A stretch of DNA of 64,000 nt, taken from contig JBJHDH010000004.1 in assembly GCA_050486445.1 (NCBI GenBank), forward strand, positions 1-64,000. Reading direction: 5' to 3'. This DNA is from Euryhalocaulis sp050486445. Its GTDB lineage: Bacteria; Pseudomonadota; Alphaproteobacteria; Caulobacterales; Maricaulaceae. The notes under the pieces were generated by a model. That model was not told where the DNA came from. It worked only from the letters and a program-made list of their open reading frames with translations, and made no database searches. Position 1 is the first letter of the stretch. The number at the start of each line of letters is the position of its first letter. The position numbers and the translations under genes are program-made. This document shows positions 8,481 to 18,195 of this stretch, in pieces.

Positions 8481-11150
8481 TCAGGCGGCCGCGTCTATCT
8501 GTTGTTGCGAGGCCGTCAGCATGCGCGCAATGTCGGTACGGCAGGAGCCGCAATTCGTCCCCGCCCCGGTGGCCTCGCCCACCGCGTCCAGATCGCCGGC
8601 GCCGTCTGCGATGGCCGCCGCGATGCGCTTTTCCCCCACACCCATACAGGCGCAGACAATGGCGCCTTGATCCTGCGTCCCCGGCGCGCGGCCAAGTAAC
8701 AGCGCGGCGCGGTCGGCGGTCGTCAGCGGCGCGGCGAAACGGGCGGCGATCCAGTCACGCGGCGGCAGACGCGCCCCGGCCGGCCCCAGACAGATCACGG
8801 CTTGCACATGATCGTTATCCAGACGCGCGCGCCGCATCACGGCGCCGCCAACATCCAGCGCCAGTTCTTCCGCCCCTTCCGCGCCGTCCAGCGCCGCGGC
8901 GACCGCGGCCGCCTGCTCCTCCGCGCCGCCGCGCCCGGCGATCTCGAACACCTGCGCGTCGGGATGCGGAATGCGGCGCCAGACGACGCCTTCCGGCCAG
9001 GCGACCCTCTTGCCGCGCGTCACGGCGAAGCCACGCCAGATCTCGGCCCAGGGGCGCACGCGCGCCGGGGCGTGTTTGAACTCCGGCTGACCCGAAACCG
9101 GGTCGCGATGCGGGCCGGTCAGCGGATTGCAACGACCGGACGGCGCGAAAGCATCGGTCCAGTGCATCGGCGCGCCGATCACGCCGCGCGCCATCGCGTC
9201 CGTGACATTGACCATCAGCACCGCCGCGCCGTGCGGCGTTTCCACCTGCGCCAGCGCGCCGGGCGCAAGCCACAATGCCCGCGCGTCGTCAGGATGGATA
9301 TCCAGCGTCGGCTCGGGCGCATGGCGGCAGAGGCCAGGCGCCAGCCCGGTGCGGGTCATCGTATGCCACTGATCGCGCACCCGCGCAGTGATGAGCGCGA
9401 ACGGAAATTCGCGCGAGACCGGCGCGGCGGGCGCCGCCGGGCGCATCGCGCCAAGACGCGCACGCCCGTCCGGCCTGGCGAAGCGGCCGTCCGCGAACAG
9501 CCGGCCCGAAGGCGCGGCGCCGCGTTGCACAGGCCAGCGCACCGGCGCCAGCGTCTCGTAATCCTCGTCGGTCATGTCCGCGAGGCCGCCAAGGTCCAGC
9601 ACCCGCGCGCCGTCATTCTCGAACGCGGTCAGCGCCGCGTATTCGCGGAACACATCCGCCGCGTTACGCCAGGCGAAATGCTCCGCCCAGCCCATGGCGG
9701 CGGCGACGCCGGAAACAATGCGCCAGTCGGCGCGCGCCTGACCGGGCGGTAGCAGAAAGGCGCGCTGGCGCGAGATCACCCGCTCTGAATTGGTGACGGC
9801 GCCGTCCTTTTCGCCCCAGGCCAGCGCGGGCAACAGCACATCGGCATGGCGCACCGTGTCCGCCGCCGCGCTGACCTCTGACACAGCGACGAAATCACAA
9901 ACATCCAGCGCGCGGCGCACACGTTCCGCGTCCGGCATACTGACGGCCGGATTGGTCGCCATGATCCACAGCGCCTTGATCTGCCCGCGCTCGACCGCCT
10001 CGAACATATCGACCGCTTTCAGACCGGGGGCCGCCGCGATGCGCGGCGCGTTCCAGAAGCGGCGCACGCGATCCGCCTCCTCCGGGGTGAAGCCCATATG
10101 GGCGGCAAGCATGGTGGCCAGACCGCCAACCTCTCGTCCGCCCATGGCGTTTGGCTGGCCGGTGATGGAGAAGGGCGCCGCGCCCGGCTTGCCGATGCGC
10201 CCGGTCAGCAGATGCGCGTTGATGATCGCCCGGCCCTTGGCGACGCCCTGCGCCGACTGGTTCACGCCCTGGCTGAACAACGTCACCGTGCGCGGCGTAG
10301 CGGCGAACCAGCGATAGAACCGCTCCAGATCGCGCACCGCCAGTCCGCAATCGGCGGCGATGGCGGAAAGGCTCTGGTCGTCAGTCTCCAATGCGGCGAT
10401 CAGCTCGCAAAGGCCATCGGTATGATGCGCCACGAAATTTTCGTCCGCCGCGCCGTGATCCAGCAACCACGCCGCCAGCCCGTTCCACAGCCGCACATCG
10501 CTCTGTGGCCGGATCGGCAGATGCAGCGCGCTCGCCTCCGCCGTATCCGTGCGGCGCGGGTCAATGCAGACCATGCGCGCCGCGTTTCTGGCGCCCCTGC
10601 CCTGCGCGGCGGCCTCGATGCGGCGGAACAGGACCGGATGCGTCCAGGCGGCGTTGTGGCCCGTCACAACCAGCAGGTCGGCCAGCGCCACATCGTCATA
10701 GGTCGCGGGCACAAGATCGGCGCCGAATGCGCCGGTATGCGCCGCCACGGCGCTGGACATGCACAGGCGTGAATTGGTGTCGATATTCGCCGAGCCGATA
10801 AAGCCCTTCATCAGCTTGTTGGCGGCGTAATAATCCTCTGTCAGCAACTGGCCGGAGACATAGAACGCCACAGAGTCCGGTCCGTGGCGCGCGATGGTCT
10901 CGCTGAACGCCTCCGCGACGCGGGCGATGGCGCGGTCCCATGATACCGGCTCGCCGCCGATCATCGGGTGCAGCAGGCGTTCGGAGAATCCCAATGTCGC
11001 GCCCAGCGCCGCGCCCTTGGAGCAGAGCCGGCCGCCATTGGCCGGATGCGCGGCGTCGCCGGCGATCTCCGCCCCGTTTCGCCCGTCCGGAGTCGCGACC
11101 ACGCCGCAGCCGACGCCGCAATAGGGGCAGGCGGTGCGGACGCCGCTCAT
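8481..11150 (-). CDS. nasA: Assimilatory nitrate reductase catalytic subunit with C-terminal BFD domain
   Basis: An 889-aa Mo-bisMGD enzyme that reduces nitrate to nitrite in the cytoplasm. The N terminus binds a [4Fe-4S] cluster (ACPYCGVGC, then RLCSKG). The molybdopterin oxidoreductase and dinucleotide-binding domains follow. The last ~60 residues are a BFD-like [2Fe-2S] domain (VCACMGVG, then NCGSCRTDI), as in Klebsiella-type NasA. The start at 11150 (MSGVRTACPYC) is preferred over an in-frame ATG at 11204, which lies inside nirD. It is the last gene of the operon, 7 bp after nirD. No separate NADH-dependent NasB-type reductase is visible. Confidence 0.93.
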   Translation of the reverse strand: MSGVRTACPYCGVGCGVVATPDGRNGAEIAGDAAHPANGGRLCSKGAALGATLGFSERLLHPMIGGEPVSWDRAIARVAEAFSETIARHGPDSVAFYVSGQLLTEDYYAANKLMKGFIGSANIDTNSRLCMSSAVAAHTGAFGADLVPATYDDVALADLLVVTGHNAAWTHPVLFRRIEAAAQGRGARNAARMVCIDPRRTDTAEASALHLPIRPQSDVRLWNGLAAWLLDHGAADENFVAHHTDGLCELIAALETDDQSLSAIAADCGLAVRDLERFYRWFAATPRTVTLFSQGVNQSAQGVAKGRAIINAHLLTGRIGKPGAAPFSITGQPNAMGGREVGGLATMLAAHMGFTPEEADRVRRFWNAPRIAAAPGLKAVDMFEAVERGQIKALWIMATNPAVSMPDAERVRRALDVCDFVAVSEVSAAADTVRHADVLLPALAWGEKDGAVTNSERVISRQRAFLLPPGQARADWRIVSGVAAAMGWAEHFAWRNAADVFREYAALTAFENDGARVLDLGGLADMTDEDYETLAPVRWPVQRGAAPSGRLFADGRFARPDGRARLGAMRPAAPAAPVSREFPFALITARVRDQWHTMTRTGLAPGLCRHAPEPTLDIHPDDARALWLAPGALAQVETPHGAAVLMVNVTDAMARGVIGAPMHWTDAFAPSGRCNPLTGPHRDPVSGQPEFKHAPARVRPWAEIWRGFAVTRGKRVAWPEGVVWRRIPHPDAQVFEIAGRGGAEEQAAAVAAALDGAEGAEELALDVGGAVMRRARLDNDHVQAVICLGPAGARLPPRDWIAARFAAPLTTADRAALLLGRAPGTQDQGAIVCACMGVGEKRIAAAIADGAGDLDAVGEATGAGTNCGSCRTDIARMLTASQQQIDAAA

Positions 11151-11157
11151 CCCGCGC

Positions 11158-11499
11158 TCATTCCGGCAGGCGCAGCACCAGCCGCCCGTTTTCGACCCGC
11201 ACATCGTGCACAGCCGTGCAGCCCTTGCCCGCGTCCGCGCCCAGCGCCTCGCCCGTCTTCAGGCAGATCGACCAGTCATGCAGCGGACAGGCGACCGCCG
11301 CGCCGTGCACAATCCCTTCAGAAAGGGGTCCGCCTTTATGCGGACAGCGATCGGCCAGTGCATGAAATTCACCGGTCAAAGTGCGGAACACCGCGACCGG
11401 ACCCAGAGGCGTCTCCACCCGCCGCGCGCTTTGCGGCGGCACATCCTCCGCCGCGCCGATATCGGCCGAGCGCTCCGCCTGTTTCAGGACCGCGCTCAT
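11158..11499 (-). CDS. nirD: Nitrite reductase small subunit, Rieske type
   Basis: A 113-aa Rieske-fold protein that partners NirB. Both ligand pairs are present (CPHKGGP and CPLHDW), so a real [2Fe-2S] cluster is likely, whereas some NirD proteins have lost these ligands. The true start is at 11499 (MSAVLKQ), overlapping the nirB stop by ATGA. A longer open frame reaching 11790 runs antisense-style through nirB and is not real. It is encoded between nirB and nasA. Confidence 0.92.
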   Translation of the reverse strand: MSAVLKQAERSADIGAAEDVPPQSARRVETPLGPVAVFRTLTGEFHALADRCPHKGGPLSEGIVHGAAVACPLHDWSICLKTGEALGADAGKGCTAVHDVRVENGRLVLRLPE

Positions 11500-13976
11500 T
11501 CGGCGGCCTCCATGCGCAGATTGGCGAGCGGCGCGAAGACGCGCGCCTCGGGCTGCTCCGGCGCGCGCTCCGCCCACGGGTCGCGCTGGCAATATGTCTG
11601 GGACAGGCGGAACCGTTCGGCCAGCGCGGCGCGGCCCGCTGCGTCTTCCACTACTTTCGCCTTCACCGCGTCCAGGCCGATCCGCTCCACCCAGGGCGCG
11701 GTGCGCTCCAGATACCAGGCGTCCTCGCGATAGAACTGGATGAAGGCGAGACAGTGCTCGATCGCCTCTTCCTCCGTCGCGACCTTGCATAGAAAGTCGG
11801 TGGCGCGGACCTTGATCCCGCCATTGCCGCCGACATGCAGCTCATAGCCGGAATCGACGCAGACAATGCCGAAATCCTTGATCGTCGCCTCGGCGCAGTT
11901 CCGCGGACAGCCAGAGACCGCCATCTTGAATTTGTGCGGCATCCAGCTTCCCCAGGTCAGCCGCTCCAGCGTCACGCCGAGGCCGGTGGAATCCTGCGTG
12001 CCGAAGCGGCACCAGTCCGAACCCACACAGGTCTTCACGGTGCGCAGCGCCTTGGCGTAAGCGTGACCGGAAACCATGCCAGCGCCGTTCAGATCCGCCC
12101 ACACGGCGGGCAGGTCATGCTTTTTCACGCCCAGCAGGTCGATGCGCTGGCCGCCCGTCACTTTCACCGTCGGAATCTGGAACCTGTCCACCACATCGGC
12201 GATGGCGCGCAGCTCGTTCGCGGTGGTCAGCCCGCCCCACATGCGCGGCACCACGGAATAGGTGCCGTCTTTCTGGATATTGGCGTGGTTGCGTTCATTG
12301 ACGAAGCGCGAGCGCGGGTCGTCCACATAGCTCTCCGGCCGCGCGCACAGCAGATAATAATTCAGCGCCGGGCGGCATTTGGAACAGCCATCCGGCGTCG
12401 ACCATTCCAGCGCCTGCATCACGTCCGGGATTGTGGCGTAGGCGCCGGTTGCAATCGCCTCGCGCACATATTGATGCCCATGCGTGGTGCAGCCGCAGAT
12501 CGGCTGCGGGCCGGTCACCTGCTCGAACGCATCACCGATAGTGAGTTGCAGAATCTGCTCTACCAGCCCGGCGCAGGAGCCGCAGGACGCGGACGCCTTG
12601 GTGCAGGCTTTTACCTGCGCCGCCGTGGTCAGTCCCTGGCCCGTGATGGCGGAAACGATCTCGCCCTTGGAGACGCCGTTGCAGCCGCACACTTCCGTGT
12701 CGTCGGACCATGCTGCAACGGCGCTCTTAGGGTCCTGGCCGCGCAAAGCCTCCGTGATCGCCTGGCCGAAGATCAGCGTCTCCCGGATATCGGTCACCGG
12801 CTCCGACCGCTTCATCAGGTCGAAATACCAGCCGCCGTCCGCCGCCTCGCCGAACAGCACGGCGCCCACCACCGTGTCGCCCTTCAGCACCACACGCTTG
12901 TAAACGCCGCGTCCGGGGTCTCGGAATACAATGTCCTCGCATCCCTCCCCGCCGGAAAACGCGCCGGCGGAAAACAGGTCCACGCCCGTCACTTTCAGCC
13001 GCGTGGAGAGGACAGATCCCTGATAGACCGCCTCCGGCTTCGCGCCGGTGAGACGATCCGCCAGCGTGCGGCACATCTCCCAGATCGGGGCGACCAGCCC
13101 GTAACAAACCCCGCGATGCTCCACGCATTCGCCGACGGCGAAGATGGCCGGGTCAGAGGTCGCCAGATGGTCGTCGATCACCACACCGCGCTCGACCGTG
13201 AGGCCCGCCTCGGCCGCCAGCTCCGTGCGCGGCCGGATGCCGACCGCCATGACGACAAGATCAGCATCCAGCGTGCGGCCGTCTGCCAGCCGCACGCCCA
13301 GCACATGCGTGTCGCCCAGAATGGCCTCGGTGTCGGCGCCGACAATAATGTCCACGCCGCGATCAATCAGCGCCTTTTCCAGGAGCCGGCCGGCCGCCTC
13401 ATCAAGCTGGCGCTCCATCAGCACCTCGGCCTTGTGCAGCACGGTGACCTTCATGCCGCGCCGGACGAGACCATAGGCCGCCTCCAGCCCCAACAGGCCG
13501 CCGCCGATCACCACGGCGGCGCCCCCGGCCGCCGCCGCTTCCGTCATCACATTCACATCGTCAATGTCGCGGAAACCGATCACGCCCGGCAGATCGCGCC
13601 CCGCGATGGGAATACGGATGGGATCAGAGCCGGTGGCGAGGATCAGCACATCATAGGGATAGGCTTCGCCGTCGGAGCAGAGCGCCAGCTTCCGCTTCCG
13701 GTCGAGATGCTGGATCGTCACGCCGAATGCCGTGCCGACGCCATTCTGGTCATACCAGCCGGCGCCGTGGGTGACGATCTCCTCAAATGTCTTTTCCCCG
13801 GCCAGAACCGGCGAAAGCATGATCCGGTCGTAGGAATCGCGCGGCTCGGCGCCGATCACCCCGATGCGGAACTGGCCGGGCGCGCGCTTCACCAGCTCCT
13901 CGGCCATGCGCGCGCCAGCCATACCGGCGCCGGCGATCAGGATACGTGCGCCTTTGGGCAGAGCATTTGTCTCCAT
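11496..13976 (-). CDS. nirB: NAD(P)H-dependent assimilatory nitrite reductase large subunit
   Basis: An 826-aa cytoplasmic enzyme reducing nitrite to ammonium. Residues ~8-300 form the FAD/NAD(P)H domain (LIAGAGMAGARMAEEL; second Rossmann motif VVIGGGLLGLEAA). BFD-like [2Fe-2S] motifs follow (VCGCNGVSKG, CGSCAGL, and a second set CGCTTHG and CSKC). The C-terminal sulfite/nitrite reductase domains carry the sirohaem/[4Fe-4S] ligands CVGSDWC and SGCPRNC. It starts 10 bp after the ABC transporter gene's stop. No sirohaem synthase gene is present in the window. Confidence 0.95.
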   Translation of the reverse strand: METNALPKGARILIAGAGMAGARMAEELVKRAPGQFRIGVIGAEPRDSYDRIMLSPVLAGEKTFEEIVTHGAGWYDQNGVGTAFGVTIQHLDRKRKLALCSDGEAYPYDVLILATGSDPIRIPIAGRDLPGVIGFRDIDDVNVMTEAAAAGGAAVVIGGGLLGLEAAYGLVRRGMKVTVLHKAEVLMERQLDEAAGRLLEKALIDRGVDIIVGADTEAILGDTHVLGVRLADGRTLDADLVVMAVGIRPRTELAAEAGLTVERGVVIDDHLATSDPAIFAVGECVEHRGVCYGLVAPIWEMCRTLADRLTGAKPEAVYQGSVLSTRLKVTGVDLFSAGAFSGGEGCEDIVFRDPGRGVYKRVVLKGDTVVGAVLFGEAADGGWYFDLMKRSEPVTDIRETLIFGQAITEALRGQDPKSAVAAWSDDTEVCGCNGVSKGEIVSAITGQGLTTAAQVKACTKASASCGSCAGLVEQILQLTIGDAFEQVTGPQPICGCTTHGHQYVREAIATGAYATIPDVMQALEWSTPDGCSKCRPALNYYLLCARPESYVDDPRSRFVNERNHANIQKDGTYSVVPRMWGGLTTANELRAIADVVDRFQIPTVKVTGGQRIDLLGVKKHDLPAVWADLNGAGMVSGHAYAKALRTVKTCVGSDWCRFGTQDSTGLGVTLERLTWGSWMPHKFKMAVSGCPRNCAEATIKDFGIVCVDSGYELHVGGNGGIKVRATDFLCKVATEEEAIEHCLAFIQFYREDAWYLERTAPWVERIGLDAVKAKVVEDAAGRAALAERFRLSQTYCQRDPWAERAPEQPEARVFAPLANLRMEAAE

Positions 13977-13986
13977 CGCGGTCTCC

Positions 13987-15672
13987 TCAGGCAGCGTTGC
14001 GCGGCGCGGCGCCGTGCTCGAATTCCTCCAGAAAGGCGAGCAGCTCCTGACGCAGGCGGTAATAGTCGGGATGCTCCAGCAGCGCCTTGCGCGAGCGCGG
14101 CCGCGGCAGGTTCACCTCCATGATCTTGCCGATCCGCGCCTCGGGTCCGTTGGTCATCATCACCACCCGGTCGGCGAGCAGGATGGCCTCGTCCACATCA
14201 TGGGTGACGCAGACGGCGGTGACCTGGTTGCGGCTCCAGACATCCATCAGGACTTCCTGCAACTCCCAGCGCGTCAGGCTGTCCAGCATCCCGAACGGCT
14301 CATCGAGCAGCAGCAGCTTGGGTGACAGCGCGAAGGCGCGGGCCAGGCCGACGCGCTGCTTCATGCCGTTGGAAAGATCGCTGGCGCGGCGGTCCATCGC
14401 GTCGGCCAGGCCGACGCGGGAAAGATAATATTCCGCCACTTCCCGCCGCTCGGCGCGGCTGGCGTGCGGATACACGCGATTGACGCCCAGCATCACATTC
14501 TGCCGCGCCGTCAGCCACGGCATCAGCGAGGGCGACTGGAACACCACCGCGCGCTCTGGTCCCGCGCCGGAAATTTCGCGCCCGTCCAGAATCACGCCGC
14601 CGGCGGTGACATCGGTAAGGCCGGCGCACATGGTCAGCAGCGTGGACTTGCCGCAGCCGGAATGGCCGATCAGCGAGATCATCTCACCCTTGCGCACCGT
14701 CAGGTCGATTTCCTTCAGGACGGTCAGCGGCCCTTTCGGCGTCGGATAGACTTTGGAGATGCGGCTGAATTCCAGATAGCGGTCCGGGTGATAGGTCTTG
14801 TGCGCTGCTTCGCGCACCGCCTTGGGCGGACGGCGTTCATCCAGCCGCACGGGCTGAAGCAGCTTCAGCTCCACCGGCGCGCCAGAGACCGCCTCACGCC
14901 CCGCCCCCAGTTCCATCAGCCGCCGCGTGATCTGCTTGCGCAACACCTTATAGGCCTGCGTGTCGTTCAGCGCGGCGCGGTCGCGCGGCCGTGGCAGCGA
15001 TACCGTGAACGAGTCATCCAGCCGCGCATCCGGGCCGGGGGTCAGCAGCACAACGCGATCAGCCAGCAATAGCGCCTCATCCACATCATTGGTGACCAGC
15101 ACCACGGTCGCCTTCTCTCTTGTGTGGATCGCCGCCAGCTCGTCCTGCAATTTGGCGCGGGTCAGCGCGTCCAGCGCCGAAAGCGGCTCGTCCAGCAGCA
15201 GCACGCGCGGATTCATGGCCAGAGCGCGCGCCACCGCCACGCGCTGGCGCATCCCGCCCGAAAGCTCCGCCGGGCGGCGGTCGGCCGCGGGGGCGAGGCC
15301 GACCATCTCCACATATTTAGTGACGCGCTCTGCGCGCTGCGCCGGCCGGTCGCGGCGGAACACGCTGTCCACGGCCAGCGCCACGTTCTGCCGCACATTC
15401 ATCCAGGGAAAGAGCGAGTAGGACTGGAACACCAGACCGCGCTCCGGCCCCGGCCCGGTGATGGGCGCGCCGTCGAACAGCGCCGCGCCGGAATCCGGCT
15501 GGATCAGCCCGGCCAGCAGGGACATCAGCGTCGTCTTGCCCGAGCCGGAATAGCCCAGAATGGCGACGAACTCCCCCTCCCCCACGCTGAGACCGGCGCC
15601 CTTCAGCACGCTGTGCGCCGCGGCGCCCTCGCCATAACTCTTGGTGACGGATCGCAGCTCCAGCAGCGCCAT
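13987..15672 (-). CDS. Nitrate ABC transporter ATPase, two NBDs fused
   Basis: A 561-aa fusion of two ABC ATPase domains of the Nrt/Ssu/Tau family, serving as the energising pair for NrtB. NBD1 (~1-230) has Walker A GYSGSGKTT (40-48), signature LSGGMRQR and Walker B VLLLDEP. NBD2 (~300-540) has Walker A GHSGCGKST (336-344), signature LSNGMKQR and Walker B LLLLDEP. In NBD1 the H-loop histidine is Asn (VTNDVDEA, N195), while NBD2 keeps VTHDVDEA. The start at 15672 (MALLELRSV) is 2 bp from the permease stop. An upstream in-frame start at 16227 would run antisense-like through the permease and is rejected. Confidence 0.9.
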   Translation of the reverse strand: MALLELRSVTKSYGEGAAAHSVLKGAGLSVGEGEFVAILGYSGSGKTTLMSLLAGLIQPDSGAALFDGAPITGPGPERGLVFQSYSLFPWMNVRQNVALAVDSVFRRDRPAQRAERVTKYVEMVGLAPAADRRPAELSGGMRQRVAVARALAMNPRVLLLDEPLSALDALTRAKLQDELAAIHTREKATVVLVTNDVDEALLLADRVVLLTPGPDARLDDSFTVSLPRPRDRAALNDTQAYKVLRKQITRRLMELGAGREAVSGAPVELKLLQPVRLDERRPPKAVREAAHKTYHPDRYLEFSRISKVYPTPKGPLTVLKEIDLTVRKGEMISLIGHSGCGKSTLLTMCAGLTDVTAGGVILDGREISGAGPERAVVFQSPSLMPWLTARQNVMLGVNRVYPHASRAERREVAEYYLSRVGLADAMDRRASDLSNGMKQRVGLARAFALSPKLLLLDEPFGMLDSLTRWELQEVLMDVWSRNQVTAVCVTHDVDEAILLADRVVMMTNGPEARIGKIMEVNLPRPRSRKALLEHPDYYRLRQELLAFLEEFEHGAAPRNAA

Positions 15673-15674
15673 GG

Positions 15675-16751
15675 TCAGCGCCCCGTCTGCGGCGCGATCA
15701 GCGTCTGCAGGGCCAGCATCAGCCGGTCGAGCAGGAAGCCGATCAGGCCGATGGTCAGCACCGCGACCATGATGCGCGCGAGTGACGCCGACGATCCGTT
15801 CTGGAACTCGTCCCAGACGAATTTCCCGAGGCCCGGATTCTGCGCCAGCATCTCGGCTGCGATCAGCACCATCCAGCCGACGCCCAGCGACAGGCGCATC
15901 CCGGTAAAGATGTAGGGCAACGCCGAAGGCAGAACGACGCGCCGCACCGTGACCCAGGGCGACAGGCGCAGCACGCGCCCGACATTCATCAGATCCTTGT
16001 CCACCGAGGCGACGCCGACAGCGGTGTTGATGAGCGTCGGCCACAGCGAGCACAGCGCCACGGTGATGGCGGAGACCAGAAAGGATGTGGCAACCAGCGG
16101 GCGGTCGGTCACATAGAGCGCGCTGACCACCATCGTGACGATGGGCAGCCAGGCCAGCGGCGACACGGGTTTGAGAATCTGGATGAGCGGATTGAGTCCG
16201 GCCTGCACAAAGCGTGACAAGCCGCACATCACGCCGATAGGAATCGCAAATATGCTGGCGATCAGAAATCCGGCGAAGACCGTCTGAAGGCTGGTGACAA
16301 TCTGATCGACATAGGTCGGCGCGCCGGTATAGCGCCGCACCCGGATTTCGGTGCCGGGGTCCGCAGCGCGGATCGCGGCGTTGCGCTCGCGCTGGCGCTC
16401 ATAGAATTCGGCGGCGCGCTGGCGCGAGGCGACGTGATCCGACCACAGCGCCCCGGCCTGCTGGGCCACCTGGGCCGGACCGGGCAATGCGCCGAGGCTG
16501 GTGTCCACGCGCGGCGCGGCCATCGCCCATAATCCGAGAAAGATCGCAATGGCGGCGACCGGGATCACCAGCCGCTCGCCAAGCCGTTTCATCTCCACGG
16601 CCGCCGGTTCGCCCGCCGCCATATTGAGGAAAGGCGTCAGCCAGCCGAGGCCGATTGTTTCCAGCATCCGCCCGGCGGGGCGCAGGCCAGAGCGAAGCGC
16701 GGCGAAGGAAAAGCGCGCCGGCGCCGGGTCGGGGTCCAGAATAGCCGTCAT
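15675..16751 (-). CDS. nrtB: Nitrate ABC transporter permease
   Basis: A 358-aa inner-membrane permease of the NrtB/SsuC/TauC type. A first helix (~64-82) is followed by a ~100-residue periplasmic/charged insertion and then five helices. The cytoplasmic EAA-like loop (VDKDLMNVGRVLRLSPW-x-x-x-R-R-V-V-L-P-S-A-L-P) contacts the ATPase. The start overlaps the stop of the binding-protein gene by ATGA. It pairs with the fused double ATPase downstream. Confidence 0.9.
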   Translation of the reverse strand: MTAILDPDPAPARFSFAALRSGLRPAGRMLETIGLGWLTPFLNMAAGEPAAVEMKRLGERLVIPVAAIAIFLGLWAMAAPRVDTSLGALPGPAQVAQQAGALWSDHVASRQRAAEFYERQRERNAAIRAADPGTEIRVRRYTGAPTYVDQIVTSLQTVFAGFLIASIFAIPIGVMCGLSRFVQAGLNPLIQILKPVSPLAWLPIVTMVVSALYVTDRPLVATSFLVSAITVALCSLWPTLINTAVGVASVDKDLMNVGRVLRLSPWVTVRRVVLPSALPYIFTGMRLSLGVGWMVLIAAEMLAQNPGLGKFVWDEFQNGSSASLARIMVAVLTIGLIGFLLDRLMLALQTLIAPQTGR

Positions 16752-18175
16752 TCGGCGCCTCCCATCACCCGGCCGCCGGAGACGGTCTGGCCGCTCTTCA
16801 GTCCGATTTCCAAACTGTCGATAAAGGCGTTCGGATAGCGGCCGTCATAGGCGGCGCCGTCGATATTGATTTCGGTCACGGCGCGGAACCCGTCCGAGTC
16901 CCAGGGGAAATCGTCCTCGCTGGCCTTGCCTTCCTCCACCAGAAGCCGGGCGGCCTCCAGATAGATGTCCGGGCGATAAACCTGCTGCGCGACCTCGTGA
17001 TACCAGGAGTCCGGCTTGTGCTCTTCGATCTGCCCCCAGCGCCTCATCTGGGTCAGGTACCAGACCGCGTCGGAATAAAACGGATAGGTCGCGAAATAGC
17101 GGAAGAAGACGTTGAAGTCCGGCGCCGGGCGCTTGTCGCCCCTCTCATATTCGAAGGCGCCGGTCATCGAATTGGCGATCACGTCATAGTCGGCGCCGAC
17201 ATATTCAGAGCGTGAAATGATCCGCACCGCCTCTTCGCGATTGGCGTTGTCGTTCTCGTCCAGCCAGATCGCGGCGCGGATCAGCGCCTTGGTGAGGGCC
17301 AGAACAGTGTTTGGATTCTGCTCAACGAAATCGGCGCGCAGTCCGAACACTTTTTCCGAACGATCCGGCCAGATGTCGAAATCCGTCACCACCGGCACGC
17401 CGATGCCCATGAACACAGCCTGCTGGTTCCAGGGTTCGCCAACCGAATAGCCATTGATCGTTCCGGCCTGAAGCGTGGCCGGCATTTGCGGCGGCGGCGT
17501 AACGGAGAGCAGCACGTCGGCGCCGATCTGGCCCGAAACATCGGTCTCCGAATAAAAGCCCGGATGCAGCCCGCCCGCCGCCAGCCAGTAGCGCAGCTCG
17601 TAATTATGCGTGGAGACCGGGAAGACCATGCCCATATTGAAGGATCGGCCCTGGGCGCGGAAATGCTCGACCACGGGCGAAAGCGCATCGGCGGTGATCG
17701 GATGCACCGGCTTGCCGCCCGTGTGCGGCACGTGCGACTTCATCAACGCCCAGACCTCGTTGGAGACCGTGGTGGCGTTGCCGTTCAGGTCCATCGAGAA
17801 CGGCGTGACCATATCCGCCTGCGTGCCGTAACCGATGGTCGCGGCCAGCGGCTGACCGGACAGCATGTGCGCGCCGTCCAGCTCTCCGGTAATGACCCGG
17901 TCCAGCAGAACCTTCCAGTTGGCCTGCGGCTCCAGCGTCACATAGAGGCCTTCGTCTTCGAAAAATCCCATTTCCCTGGCGATGGCCAGCGGCGCCATGT
18001 CGGTGAGTTTGATAAAGCCGAAGGTCAGTTCATCTTTTTCCGGCAGCACGGACAGGTCGATGGAAGGCCGGGCCGGCGTTGCGCCGGACGCCCCCTGTTC
18101 CGAAGAAGGCGGCGAACAGGCTGCGATCAGAGCGGCCGCGGCGGCGATGGAGAGGAGATTGCGTCTGCTATGCAT
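16748..18175 (-). CDS. nrtA: Nitrate-binding lipoprotein of the ABC transporter
   Basis: A 475-aa NrtA/NasF-type solute-binding protein. The start at 18175 gives an N terminus with SRRNLLS and lipobox LIAAC (C20), consistent with a membrane-anchored, possibly Tat-routed lipoprotein. Binding-domain motifs include LTFGFIKLTDMAPLAIA and the helix near FEDEGLYV. It scores as NrtA rather than NasS because it has an export signal and is longer. It lies 20 bp after the outer-membrane channel gene and overlaps nrtB. Confidence 0.9.
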   Translation of the reverse strand: MHSRRNLLSIAAAAALIAACSPPSSEQGASGATPARPSIDLSVLPEKDELTFGFIKLTDMAPLAIAREMGFFEDEGLYVTLEPQANWKVLLDRVITGELDGAHMLSGQPLAATIGYGTQADMVTPFSMDLNGNATTVSNEVWALMKSHVPHTGGKPVHPITADALSPVVEHFRAQGRSFNMGMVFPVSTHNYELRYWLAAGGLHPGFYSETDVSGQIGADVLLSVTPPPQMPATLQAGTINGYSVGEPWNQQAVFMGIGVPVVTDFDIWPDRSEKVFGLRADFVEQNPNTVLALTKALIRAAIWLDENDNANREEAVRIISRSEYVGADYDVIANSMTGAFEYERGDKRPAPDFNVFFRYFATYPFYSDAVWYLTQMRRWGQIEEHKPDSWYHEVAQQVYRPDIYLEAARLLVEEGKASEDDFPWDSDGFRAVTEINIDGAAYDGRYPNAFIDSLEIGLKSGQTVSGGRVMGGAE

Positions 18176-18195
18176 GATGCGATGTCCCTGTTCGG

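Noticed and set aside
11835..14123. 762-codon plus-strand open frame
   Set aside because: Antisense to nirB, whose FAD, [2Fe-2S] and sirohaem motifs are intact. The product is a His/Arg/Gln-rich shadow with no domain.
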